A stretch of 19,433 nucleotides of DNA from an uncultured Collinsella sp. GTDB taxonomy: Bacteria; Actinomycetota; Coriobacteriia; Coriobacteriales; Coriobacteriaceae. How positions within the stretch are numbered: position 1 is the stretch's first letter; each line of letters opens with the position of its first letter. The notes beneath the pieces are model-generated. The model was given only the letters and a program-made list of their open reading frames with translations, had not been told where the DNA came from and did not search any database. This document shows, piece after piece, positions 1 to 7,238 of the stretch. A program made the position numbers and the translations under genes. The stretch covers positions 1 to 19,433 of the forward strand of contig CAAEEB010000058.1 of assembly GCA_900754745.1 (NCBI GenBank), written 5' to 3'.

Positions 1-1
1 C

Positions 2-223
2 AAGGGCTGCCCCTACGACAACGCCGTCGACGAGTCGACCAACAGGATACTGAAGGCCGAGCTCGTCCACCGCGAGGCGTTCGGCGCGACGCGCGAGCTA
101 CGGGCCAAGCTCTCGGGCTACGTGCACCGGTACAACAACTTCAGGATCCACTCGACGCTGGGCTACATGTCTCCGGTCGAGTTCAGGGTAGCGGAGCTGT
201 CCCTCCCGGAATCGTCCAAATAG
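2..223 (+). CDS. IS3-family (IS150-like) transposase, C-terminal fragment, cut by window start
   Basis: An open frame runs from the window edge to a TAG at 221-223 and gives 73 residues. It begins KGCPYDNAVDEST and ends with a segment containing YNNFRIHSTLGYMSPVEF. This is the typical end of the integrase-like catalytic core (rve, DDE type) of IS3-family OrfB transposases. The glutamate in the VDES segment is the expected third acidic residue of the DDE triad, and the R-x-H-S-x-L-G-x-x-S-P motif is the standard C-terminal signature. The rest of the gene lies left of the window, so completeness cannot be judged. The element seems to end about 9 bases after the stop codon, where the sequence turns into an antisense IS21 istA reading frame. 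The function would be cut-out-and-paste of its own element through a circular intermediate. Confidence 0.88.
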   Translation, partial: KGCPYDNAVDESTNRILKAELVHREAFGATRELRAKLSGYVHRYNNFRIHSTLGYMSPVEFRVAELSLPESSK

Positions 224-232
224 GTGTTGCCA
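205..232 (+). repeat. Probable right terminal inverted repeat of the IS3-family element
   Basis: The segment runs from the end of the transposase frame to a terminal CA at 231-232. Read on the minus strand it starts TGGCAACACCTATTTGGACG, which has the TG start and TTGGACG-type core seen at ends of IS150-like elements. Right after it the minus-strand IstA frame begins to make sense. The exact last base and target duplication cannot be fixed without the other end. Confidence 0.5.
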
Positions 233-466
233 ATCCAGGTCGGCCTCGAGAACGCCCGCGACCCATTCCTCGTTGCCCTCGAGCGCGGGCCTGCCCCTCC
301 TCTGGGGCATCGGCGCGGCGGGCGACATGTCCTCCATGTCGGCGTACTTCGCCACGGTGTTCCGGCTCACGTGGAGCATTCGGGCGATCTCGGACCTCGA
401 GCGCCCGGCGGCATCCATCGACCGTATATCATTCACTGTGTCCAGGGGCACGGTCATCTCCTCCAT
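233..466 (-). pseudogene. istA: IS21-family transposase istA, N-terminal fragment interrupted by IS3 element
   Basis: The minus-strand frame starting at 466 (or at the second ATG, 457) encodes a helix-turn-helix typical of IstA transposases: SRSEIARMLHVSRNTVAKY, residues about 23-41. A proline-rich stretch with RRGRPALEGNEEWV follows, where IstA normally continues towards its DDE core. About 78 residues survive; whole IstA proteins are usually 400-500 residues. After residue about 78 the frame runs antisense through the IS3 transposase, so the remaining frame to 98 is a shadow. A purine-rich GGAAGG/GGAGGAG stretch precedes the two candidate ATGs. No istB is visible because the interrupting element reaches the window edge. 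It cannot be functional as seen. Confidence 0.75.
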
Positions 467-516
467 CCTTCCCGGGCGGGCTCGCCAAAGTAACCGCCCG
501 GGGAAACCATACGGCG

Positions 517-552
517 AGGGCCGCGCCCCCCGGTCCCCGGGGCGCGGCCCTC
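517..552. repeat. Strong GC-rich hairpin upstream of istA remnant
   Basis: GAGGGCCGCGCCCC (517-530) is perfectly complementary to GGGGCGCGGCCCTC (539-552), a 14-bp stem with an 8-base loop. On the plus strand it is followed only by a weak TTGCTT, so a rho-independent terminator is possible but not convincing. It sits between the istA start and the element end, so it may protect the element from outside transcription. Confidence 0.55.
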
Positions 553-566
553 TTGCTTAAACTGCT

Positions 567-634
567 CAATTTTTCGTGCTCACGGCGCTTATTTCCCAGT
601 GATCACTCGGACCACTTCTTAGTGAACATCAACA
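567..634. repeat. Probable IS21-type left end with multiple terminal repeats
   Basis: Read on the minus strand, two related units stand in tandem: GTGATCACTGGGAAATAAG (588-606) and GTGAGCACGAAAAATTG (567-583). IS21-family ends characteristically hold several such transposase-binding repeats before istA. A TG-starting boundary (CA on the plus strand at 633-634) is possible, after which the sequence character changes. The precise end is a guess. Confidence 0.4.
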
Positions 635-1015
635 GGGGATAGGTGCGGTTTCACCCATTATCCAAACTGTTGGATTAAGAGATCAAGAAAGCTACAAACG
701 CCTTGCTCGGCATGCCGAGCTCAGGCACGCACGCCACCCCGTCCGATCCGGCACCCCTGTGCAGCTCTCGCACGAACCTGTCAACGCCGAGCAATCGCAA
801 AGACCATCAGCGCGGTATTCGATTACTGACGCCTCGTTCTCATTCACGATTTGAAACCGCCAAATCGGCAAGTAAATATGTCCGCAGAAATAATGTCTGA
901 ATAAACTCAGCGATTGTATCAATCATGGAGATTATCTTTTTGTCCAACGCCCATAATTATCTTATTTGAGCAAAGACAGCACGCTCTTCAACTGATTGAG
1001 AAGGGGCCACCAGCA
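635..1015. other. Region of about 380 bp with no recognisable gene
   Basis: Short open frames exist on both strands, but none has a ribosome binding site, a recognisable motif, or a codon pattern like its neighbours. Composition shifts from GC-rich (700-800) to AT-rich (840-1000), suggesting a junction between pieces of different origin. It probably holds the promoter of the gene starting at 1016, but no convincing -35/-10 pair could be picked. Confidence 0.5.
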
Positions 1016-1702
1016 ATGGAAAAGGAAACTCTAAATGAAATCGGAAATGCCCTGTATGACTTATGGCCATCAATCATTGGCTCAGTAAATCCCATTGCAG
1101 GCATTACAACTGAAGTAATTATTAAAGCTTTCGAAGCTAAAAATCGCGTATTCGCTAATAAACTTAAGAGCTATCTCGAACAATTAGATAAACTCTCTAC
1201 CCGCGACGTCGAAAACTTCTGCCAGCAATTAGCAGCAAAGAAAGAGGACGACCTGGTATTTATACTTACTTCAATTGATCAAACCCTTGAAAAGGACTCG
1301 ATTGTTTATCAAGCTAACGCCACAGCATCGTATCTTATGAGACATATTTCCAGCAATGAATTCAAGAGAATCTGTATTGCGCTAAAAACAACAATTAAAA
1401 CTGACCTTGAATTTAGCGCAAACAACATCAACAAACACGATTTGCGCTATCACGCGTGCCTTCAGTCACTCTCCCAATCTGGAATCTGGTATATCTCTGG
1501 GGTATCCAACGGTGGAGAGCAATTGTATTCACCCACACCTTTAGGACATCTTGTTGATCAATACGCCGTTAGCGTTTCAGACACAGAACGATATCCTGAC
1601 CCAAAAATAAGAAGATATGAAACTATGGGGCTTAATTATCGATTTGATGATTCTACTTTTTATGAGAGAAGTGAGCCTACCATAAACTGGAAGGAAATAT
1701 AA
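1016..1702 (+). CDS. Hypothetical protein, AT-rich orphan gene
   Basis: This encodes 228 residues from an ATG at 1016, with a purine-rich GAGAAGGGG 8-16 bases upstream. The frame is open further back to a TTG at 914, but that extension has no ribosome binding site. I do not recognise the family. The N-terminal half is predicted by eye to be mostly helical: ALYDLWPSIIGSVNPIAGIT, then a charged stretch with alternating Lys and Glu. The C-terminal half is more polar and holds a YSPTPLGHLVDQY segment. There is no signal peptide, no clear membrane span and no obvious enzyme motif. The gene is much richer in A and T than the suf or glycosyltransferase sequences nearby and lies among broken mobile-element and rearranged genes, so recent horizontal arrival is likely. 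A defence or phage-related role is possible from context alone; there is no direct evidence. Confidence 0.7.
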   Translation: MEKETLNEIGNALYDLWPSIIGSVNPIAGITTEVIIKAFEAKNRVFANKLKSYLEQLDKLSTRDVENFCQQLAAKKEDDLVFILTSIDQTLEKDSIVYQANATASYLMRHISSNEFKRICIALKTTIKTDLEFSANNINKHDLRYHACLQSLSQSGIWYISGVSNGGEQLYSPTPLGHLVDQYAVSVSDTERYPDPKIRRYETMGLNYRFDDSTFYERSEPTINWKEI

Positions 1703-1936
1703 AAAGAGAGACCCTACTCTGTTGTAGTTAACAAAAAGCGTGGAATGAAATATCACATTGGCTACGGTAACACGGTCGATCTCGTTCACACGATGTTCGG
1801 ACTTGTCTCCATAGCTGCAAAAGCCCTAGGGAAAAATCCTGGCAACGTTTTCGATATGACAAGAGCCGCTTGAACGAGGAGTACCCAAACCCCATCGCTC
1901 TTGCAGCTTTTGAGGATACTTTGCCGGATCTTGGCA
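1703..1936 (+). pseudogene. Decayed coding remnant, possibly of a transposase
   Basis: Directly after the stop of the orphan gene the same frame stays open to a TGA at 1871-1873 and encodes RGMKYHIGYGNTVDLVHTM. This faintly recalls the K-x-H-I-G-x-D...LVH stretch of IS5-type transposase cores. A second plus-strand frame then reads YDKSRLNEEYPNPIALAAF and ends at a TAG at 1948-1950. Neither piece has a start codon with a ribosome binding site. The two pieces in different frames look like a frameshifted 3' end of one former gene. The family assignment is weak. The stretch to 2005 holds nothing else recognisable. Confidence 0.3.
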
Positions 1937-2005
1937 TCACTTCGCGCTAGAGCGAGAAGTACTCACTCTCAGCGGCTAAGTTCGGTCCCAGCCACGGATC
2001 GCCCG

Positions 2006-2781
2006 TCAAGAAAACTCCGGCCAGCGCTGCATGAACAGCGCCTGTTCGCGCTTCCATCGGCGCAGCTTTTCCTCGTTGGCCTCTTCCCTGCCGCGCGAGG
2101 TGAACTCGTAGTGGTACAGCTCGGCATACGGCGTAAAGATGGTGCGGTAGTCCGCCTTCCACACGCGCAGGCAAAAGTCTGTGTCCTTAAAACCGACGGC
2201 AAATTTCTCGTTATAGCCTCCGACTTGCTCAAATACGTCGCGATGGACCATCTGGCAGGCGCCCGTAATGGCGCTAAAGTTGCCCGGGCGCACGGCGCGG
2301 GCAAGATATCCCTCGCGCTTTGCCGAGAAATCCTGGTTGGCATGGGCAAGTGCGCCGCGTACACCGATTAAGATGCCATCGTGCTGCACCGGATGATCGG
2401 TAAAGAAGAGCTTGGCACCCACCACGCCCGCATCGGGCGCTGCAGATACCCCATCAATTCCTCGATAAAGCCTGGCACTATAGCCTTGGTATCGTTGTTG
2501 AGCAGCAGGTAGTCACCCTTAGCGCACCCAACGCCATAGTTGATAATCTTGGAGTAGTAAAACTCGCCTGGGCAGTATTCAACGCGAGCGCTACCCTTAC
2601 CGTCAGACGCGGCAGTCACGCGCTCCGGCAGGGTTTCGTAATACGCAAACGTCTCCGGAGCTTCGCTGTTGTTCTCCACCAAGACGATCTCGTAGTTGGC
2701 ATACGTTGCCTTCTGGGCGATCGACATCACGCAGGCGTCGAGCGTCTCAACGTGATCCTTGGTGGGAATCACAATGCTCAC
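2006..2781 (-). pseudogene. Family 2 glycosyltransferase, truncated and frameshifted
   Basis: The minus strand encodes a GT2 (GT-A fold) domain. The nucleotide-binding start VSIVIPTKDHVETLDACV is followed by YEIVLVENNSE, the metal-site region YLLLNNDTKAIVPGFIEEL, GACQMVHRDVFEQVGGYNE and FKDTDFCLRVWKADY. Such enzymes move a sugar from a nucleotide donor onto a cell-surface polysaccharide. The reading frame breaks at the GGG run at 2435-2437: the upper frame (to 2368) goes into nonsense after YLQRP, while the lower frame picks up with GVVGAKLFFTDHP. One missing base restores homology. A GTG at 2781 opens the longest frame, but coding similarity (ALPEPAPLV) continues upstream to about 2815, so the N-terminus is lost at a junction with a second, oppositely oriented glycosyltransferase piece. 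A sequencing error at the GGG run cannot be excluded. Confidence 0.8.
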
Positions 2782-2856
2782 CAGCGGCGCAGGTTCCGGC
2801 AGCGCAAACGCATGCGATAGACAAATGGGGTCTCAGTCTCCTCGACCGTTCCGCAA

Positions 2857-3507
2857 ATGTCCAGCGAAGCAAAACGCCTTGCCAAGTGGACCGACCGCTA
2901 CGACGTCATCCAAGGCTCGCGCCTGGACTTCGACGGCGGCGCCTTCTTTTGGCAGTACCAGCTCATCCTTTCGCTCGGCATCCCCAACCCCATCGCCAAG
3001 TGGGATCTGGGTCCCGAGGGCTACCGCGCCATGAACCAACTGTGCTTTGAAGGAGGCCTGTTCTCGCGCCGCGTAGTCGACAAGATCGGCCTGCCCGATG
3101 CGCGCTTTTTCATCTACGGCGACGATGCCTGCTACGGATATGTCGCCAGCCAGCACTTCCCCGCCGCTGTGGTTGCCGACGTGGTGCTCAAGCGCGCCCG
3201 CGCCGTCTCTAACTGGGATATCGCCGGCAAGCGCCAACTCAACTCCACGAGCGACACCAACCGCTACTACATCATGCGCAACCGCGGCTTTTTGGCCCGT
3301 TACATGCAAATCTACGGCGACTATCATCCCGTGCTGTTCCGCTTGGGCAACGCCGCGACCTTCTGCAAAGAGTTCATCCGCTTGGCTGCGGTCGACAAGT
3401 GCTTTAAGACCGGCATTCCGGCGCTGCGCCGTGGCATGAAAGACGCCCGCAAGATCATCAAGGATCCCGACTGGAAACCCATGCCGCCCCTGGAGGACGC
3501 GGAGTAA
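2857..3507 (+). pseudogene. Family 2 glycosyltransferase, C-terminal fragment
   Basis: This plus-strand frame of 216 residues starts at ATG 2857, but the same frame is already open from 2821 (TNGVSVSSTVPQ) and no ribosome binding site precedes it, so this is a 5'-truncated gene. It holds the second half of a GT2-type transferase: DFDGGAFFWQYQLILSLG, then CFEGGLFSRRVVDKIGLPDA, then FFIYGDDACYGYVASQHF. The last element matches the conserved acidic FI-x-x-DD region that holds the catalytic base in galactofuranosyl- and rhamnosyl-transferase-like GT2 enzymes. The tail is basic and helical. The nucleotide-binding N-terminal part is missing. It meets a minus-strand glycosyltransferase fragment head to head and ends 24 bases before the convergent AAA-ATPase gene. 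It could be expressed from the ATG but is unlikely to be an active enzyme. Confidence 0.75.
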
Positions 3508-3531
3508 CAGAAGCCGAGAACACCCCACTGC

Positions 3532-5328
3532 TTAAAGCCGTTGGCACACTACGGACACGTGCTGCCCGTCAAAGCCAAAGCCCCAGCGCACGCGGCCAAT
3601 ACCTGGTCGCGGCACGCGAATCTCGTCGATACCGTCACGTTCGATGTCGAGCAGCGCCTGAACCGCCAGCAGCTCCAGACCCAGGGCATCCACGTCGGGG
3701 TCATACATCATGTTCATAGTGACAAGCGGACGTTCGTCGAGCATACCAATCGTATCGGCCACATCGAGCATCCTTCCCGTAGGGAACACCTGGATATCCC
3801 AGCGATCCGCCCCGCGCTTTCGATTGGATGACGGATTGGCATACCCCGGCATACCAAAGCAGAGCCCTTGCAACAGCAGGTGGTATGGCAACGGCGAATC
3901 CATCACGACCGCTCCGACTTCCGCGTCACCCAGAATTCGACGCAGCGCCTGGCTTACCGTGTCTTCGTCACCGCAACACAACCCATCACGAAACGCATCG
4001 ACGTCCTGCACATCCTCGGCGGCGCACTCAAACCATTCAATTATCACGAGACGCAACGCCTGGCGAAGCTCGCCATTGGGCAGACGCAGAGCACGGGAGC
4101 GAGCGCTGTTTCCCGGCTCCTCAACCATATCCGTCGTTAGGAAGCCGGACAGGTATAACGCGGCCCAAACATCATCGACGCAAGCGTCATTCGACACGAG
4201 GGCATCCAGACAAAGCGGAGCCTCGACGCATCCATGCGGTTCAAGTAAATCGAACAGAGTCGAAAGTCTCTCGAGATTCCAATCACCAACCGCCCTGCTC
4301 AGGCTATCAGCGTATCCATACAGCTCAGCCCGTACCGGCGGAGTGCAACCGCGGTTCAAGAAATCGATCACGCGCGCCGGACTCGAGCAATAAAACCCGC
4401 CAAACCGATACCCCTCGAGCCATTCACGCGCATCATCCAGGTATTCCTCGCGTCCAGCATGGCCCAGCAGAGCCTGAACCTCGTCATCCGAAAAGCCAAA
4501 CCACCGGTCACACCACGTCGAGAGTGGCGTCGACATGCAGCACGAACACCCGCGCGAAGAAAGCGCCGTCTCGGCAGGACCGGGATACTCCCCCATAAGA
4601 CACGCCAGCCGCAACGAATCCCCCGCAGCGGCAATGGCATCAAACAGTACGCTATCGAGCAATTCCGCCGAATCGGCGACGGAAGCGTTCCTCGCGTTCG
4701 AACGGTCCAACCACGCCGCGTCGTATCCATCAACGAGCAGCACAACCTGCTCATCGCAGGCCATCTCCAACAGCCCTATGAGCACGCCAAGCACCGAGTT
4801 GACCTCATCTGCACTTGCCACGGCACGCGCAACGCGCTCGATGTGGCGCACCTTGTCTCGTGGTAAATCTGGAGCCTCCAAAAGCGTCAACAAGCGAGCG
4901 CACTCACCCGAAAGAGCTTCACACACGACGCCGACGACATTGGCACCGCACCTCGCGGCGCCAGAAAAGTCCAGCGATACCACAGGGTAGCAGGCAAACT
5001 CATCCCGATAGCGCCCGCCACCCGCATCCCAAATCCGGGAACCGGCAAACAGGCCCCGATCGACCTGCCCGACCGCGGGACGCTCCAGAAAAGCCTTGAG
5101 CATCGACAGGTTCATGCTCTTGCCAAAACCCTCGGGTCGACAGCACACCACAACGGAAGCATCAGCATCCAAGACATCGGCAATAAACATCGTCTTATCG
5201 ACTAGCACGCATCGATCCATGGCCTCTGCAAAGTCATGTTCGCCGACCGGTAGCGCCCCGTTACCCGAACGGTTGTTCAACTCTACGCCATAGTAGGCAG
5301 TATCGCCATAAATCGCCTGTTCAGACAC
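3532..5328 (-). CDS. AAA-ATPase-like protein with degenerate PD-(D/E)XK nuclease C-terminus
   Basis: The protein has 598 residues from a GTG at 5326-5328, with AGGGAGAA about 8 bases upstream. The N-terminus matches the AAA-ATPase-like family (Pfam PF09820): LPVGEHDFAEAM, then CVLVDKTMFIADVL, then a Walker A-like RPEGFGKSM with Lys70. A hydrophobic VVLLVDGYDAAW segment near residue 195 is a Walker B candidate. The usual partner domain at the C-terminus is a PD-(D/E)XK nuclease. Here SNRKRGADRWDIQVFP near residues 500-515 matches its first acidic site (Asp511). The following strand, which normally carries E-x-K, reads LVTMNMMYD and lacks both residues. Nuclease activity is therefore unlikely. 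These proteins are abundant in gut bacteria and their role is not settled. It stands alone, convergent with the glycosyltransferase remnant. Confidence 0.8.
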   Translation of the reverse strand: MSEQAIYGDTAYYGVELNNRSGNGALPVGEHDFAEAMDRCVLVDKTMFIADVLDADASVVVCCRPEGFGKSMNLSMLKAFLERPAVGQVDRGLFAGSRIWDAGGGRYRDEFACYPVVSLDFSGAARCGANVVGVVCEALSGECARLLTLLEAPDLPRDKVRHIERVARAVASADEVNSVLGVLIGLLEMACDEQVVLLVDGYDAAWLDRSNARNASVADSAELLDSVLFDAIAAAGDSLRLACLMGEYPGPAETALSSRGCSCCMSTPLSTWCDRWFGFSDDEVQALLGHAGREEYLDDAREWLEGYRFGGFYCSSPARVIDFLNRGCTPPVRAELYGYADSLSRAVGDWNLERLSTLFDLLEPHGCVEAPLCLDALVSNDACVDDVWAALYLSGFLTTDMVEEPGNSARSRALRLPNGELRQALRLVIIEWFECAAEDVQDVDAFRDGLCCGDEDTVSQALRRILGDAEVGAVVMDSPLPYHLLLQGLCFGMPGYANPSSNRKRGADRWDIQVFPTGRMLDVADTIGMLDERPLVTMNMMYDPDVDALGLELLAVQALLDIERDGIDEIRVPRPGIGRVRWGFGFDGQHVSVVCQRL

Positions 5329-5457
5329 CGTAACTTCTCCCTAAAACGCAGCACGATGCCCATTGTATCGAGCAACTCAACCGCAATGATGCCGTCATGC
5401 AGACGTTTCGGGCAACGGTAGCAACAAGAACCCCGATGGGACATAACAAATCGTTGC

Positions 5458-5497
5458 ACAACAAAACGGGGCCCGATGCAGTTGCACCGGACCCCGT
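5458..5497 (-). terminator. Rho-independent terminator after surface-protein gene
   Basis: ACGGGGCCCG (5466-5475) pairs with CGGACCCCGT (5488-5497) with one mismatch across a 12-base loop. Read on the minus strand the stem is followed by TTTTGTTG. It lies about 33 bases past the stop of the minus-strand wall-anchored protein. Confidence 0.75.
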
Positions 5498-5529
5498 CCT
5501 AGTTCTTAGATTATCGGGCGACCAGGATC

Positions 5530-7101
5530 TTACTCCTCGGATCCGTCCTGGCCAGCAGCCTTCTTCTGCTGATCAAGCTTGTGCTTACCACTCACAATGG
5601 ACGTGGCACCAAGCGTAGCCAAGCTCGCACTGGCAAGGCTCGCTATCACGATAAGGTCGCCCGTCTTGGGCATATTGCCACCCGAGGCCTTGGTCGTCGT
5701 GGTCGTGGTAGTCGTCGTGGTGGTCGAGGTGACGTTCTTGTCGTCAACCTTCTGAGCATCGGCATCGGACTGTCTCGCGCCTGCATCGGTCGAAGCATCG
5801 GCATCGCCATCAGTCCTAGACTCGGGAGCCTCGCCAGAAGTGTTCTCACCAGAAGACGAGCCACTGTTGTTGCCAGCCGTCATCGAAGACCCGATCACGG
5901 CGCCAAGCTGCTTGCCAACATTGGTGGAGTCATTAGAGGAGCCGCTATCGGTCGAGCCAGAAACGGAACCACCGGTCAATCCAGAGACAGAACCGCCGAT
6001 TGAACCAGAGCCCGAATCACCAGCACCGCCAGCAGACTCCGTTCCACCCGAAGCAGTCCCGCCATTACCGGCACCATCGTTGCCAACACCAGTCGAAGGC
6101 GCACCCGTCTCGCCGCCATTGTCCGTATCACCATCGGTTTCCACCGTTGGCCCAGCAGGCGCAGCGGGGACCTTGTTCGGGTGAGGTGCCGGCGCGCGCT
6201 CAGGCTTAGGCTCAGGATCGGGCTCCGCGGGCGCTGCCGCGGCAGCCTCGTCCTCGGCGATATAGACCAGGCAGTCCTTGAGCTCGTTTTTATAGCGATT
6301 CTTCCATCCCCCATGGTACTGAGGCTGACTCGAATACTTGCGCGCTACGTTATCAACCACGCTGTTCGAAAGCGCGGTCACAAACTCGCGGTCGGTCATA
6401 TCGTTGGAAAGATTCGCCCAACGGAAAAAGTCCTGACAGCCACCGGTGCCGCACATATTGGTGATGCTCCACACCATGCCCTTGACGCAATCGGCACGAC
6501 CGGAAATATCAATGCCCAGAGCGTTCTTGAGCCACGACTCGGTCACCGCATAGTAGGAGTTGTACGCATAGGCATCCTGCAGCGCCGAGAACTCAGCAGG
6601 GTCGGTGTTATAAGCGCCCTGGAAAGCCTCCTGCGCAGCGCGACCCAGCTCGGTGAGCTGGCCGTTCGCATACATAGGGTTGTTCGCGTTGGAAATCTCG
6701 CTGCCGTGATCGATCGCAGCCTTAAGCATGCCGTACTTAGCAGAATCGTAGTTGTAGACCTGATTCATAAACGGAATGAGCGACCAACGACGGTCGAACT
6801 GGTAATAACCCAGCGCGTTATAGCCGTCGCCATACGAAAAGCCCTGGTTATAGTTGCCATGGCTCTCATATTTGGTGAAGTACTTCATCTCGTCGGTCAC
6901 ATTGACAAACGAAACACCCTGAACCGACCTCAGCACGCCCGAGAAGGACTGCTGGGTGTAGAGACCCTTATCGATATCGGTGGCATCCGAGGCAACGCCC
7001 GGCGTGGGCTCCTCGGCTATAGCGGTTGCGGGTGCGGCAACGGCGCCAAACGAAAGCGCCAGCGTCAGGCCCGCAACAATCGCGGAATGCTTGGGTTGCA
7101 T
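5530..7101 (-). CDS. Secreted, wall-anchored protein with possible lysozyme-like domain (MPKTG sorting signal)
   Basis: This encodes 523 residues. The ATG at 7101 is chosen over the longer frame (7179) because GGGAGG stands 4-5 bases upstream and a clean signal peptide follows: MQPKHSAIVAGLTLALSFGA, with likely cleavage after ATAIA near residue 29. Residues about 50-290 form a globular domain with KYESHGNYNQGFSYGDGYNA and GYYQFDRRWSLIPF. Glu79 in the YESHG segment sits where lysozyme-like glycan hydrolases often carry their catalytic acid, but the family is not certain. A disordered region rich in Pro, then Gly and Ser, spans about 300-440. About 11 consecutive Thr follow, and then NMPKTGD at 477-482, a hydrophobic stretch, and a tail with Lys residues. 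That is a class C-type sortase signal with Met in place of the usual Leu. The tail is unusually long and acidic at its end. A role in peptidoglycan remodelling or surface attachment is inferred. Confidence 0.8.
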   Translation of the reverse strand: MQPKHSAIVAGLTLALSFGAVAAPATAIAEEPTPGVASDATDIDKGLYTQQSFSGVLRSVQGVSFVNVTDEMKYFTKYESHGNYNQGFSYGDGYNALGYYQFDRRWSLIPFMNQVYNYDSAKYGMLKAAIDHGSEISNANNPMYANGQLTELGRAAQEAFQGAYNTDPAEFSALQDAYAYNSYYAVTESWLKNALGIDISGRADCVKGMVWSITNMCGTGGCQDFFRWANLSNDMTDREFVTALSNSVVDNVARKYSSQPQYHGGWKNRYKNELKDCLVYIAEDEAAAAAPAEPDPEPKPERAPAPHPNKVPAAPAGPTVETDGDTDNGGETGAPSTGVGNDGAGNGGTASGGTESAGGAGDSGSGSIGGSVSGLTGGSVSGSTDSGSSNDSTNVGKQLGAVIGSSMTAGNNSGSSSGENTSGEAPESRTDGDADASTDAGARQSDADAQKVDDKNVTSTTTTTTTTTTTKASGGNMPKTGDLIVIASLASASLATLGATSIVSGKHKLDQQKKAAGQDGSEE

Positions 7102-7238
7102 ACATCCTCCCTGCAGTGGTGTGGTTAAAGTGCAGTTTGCAAAGATGAATTCAGTATTACAGCTCCCCGTTTGTTGCACAACAACCCATCGGTAAACGGC
7201 AACAACCCTCCGCGAAATCTTAAGGAATTGCGCCCGGG

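Noticed and set aside
692..922. Short open frames on both strands between the IS21 end and the orphan gene
   Set aside because: No start signals, no recognisable motifs and conflicting strands; not enough to call a gene.
2833..3528. A 231-residue minus-strand open frame over the plus-strand glycosyltransferase piece
   Set aside because: The plus strand shows clear GT2 motifs; the minus frame is low-complexity without a family resemblance.
5329..5529. Possible small gene or promoter between the ATPase gene and the surface-protein terminator
   Set aside because: Only a short plus-strand frame (5397-5618) without ribosome binding site is present, and a TACAAT-like box on the minus strand lacks a -35 partner at proper spacing.
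6181..7128. A 315-residue plus-strand open frame antisense to the wall-anchored protein
   Set aside because: The minus strand has signal peptide, stalk and sorting signal in one frame; the plus frame has none and no ribosome binding site.
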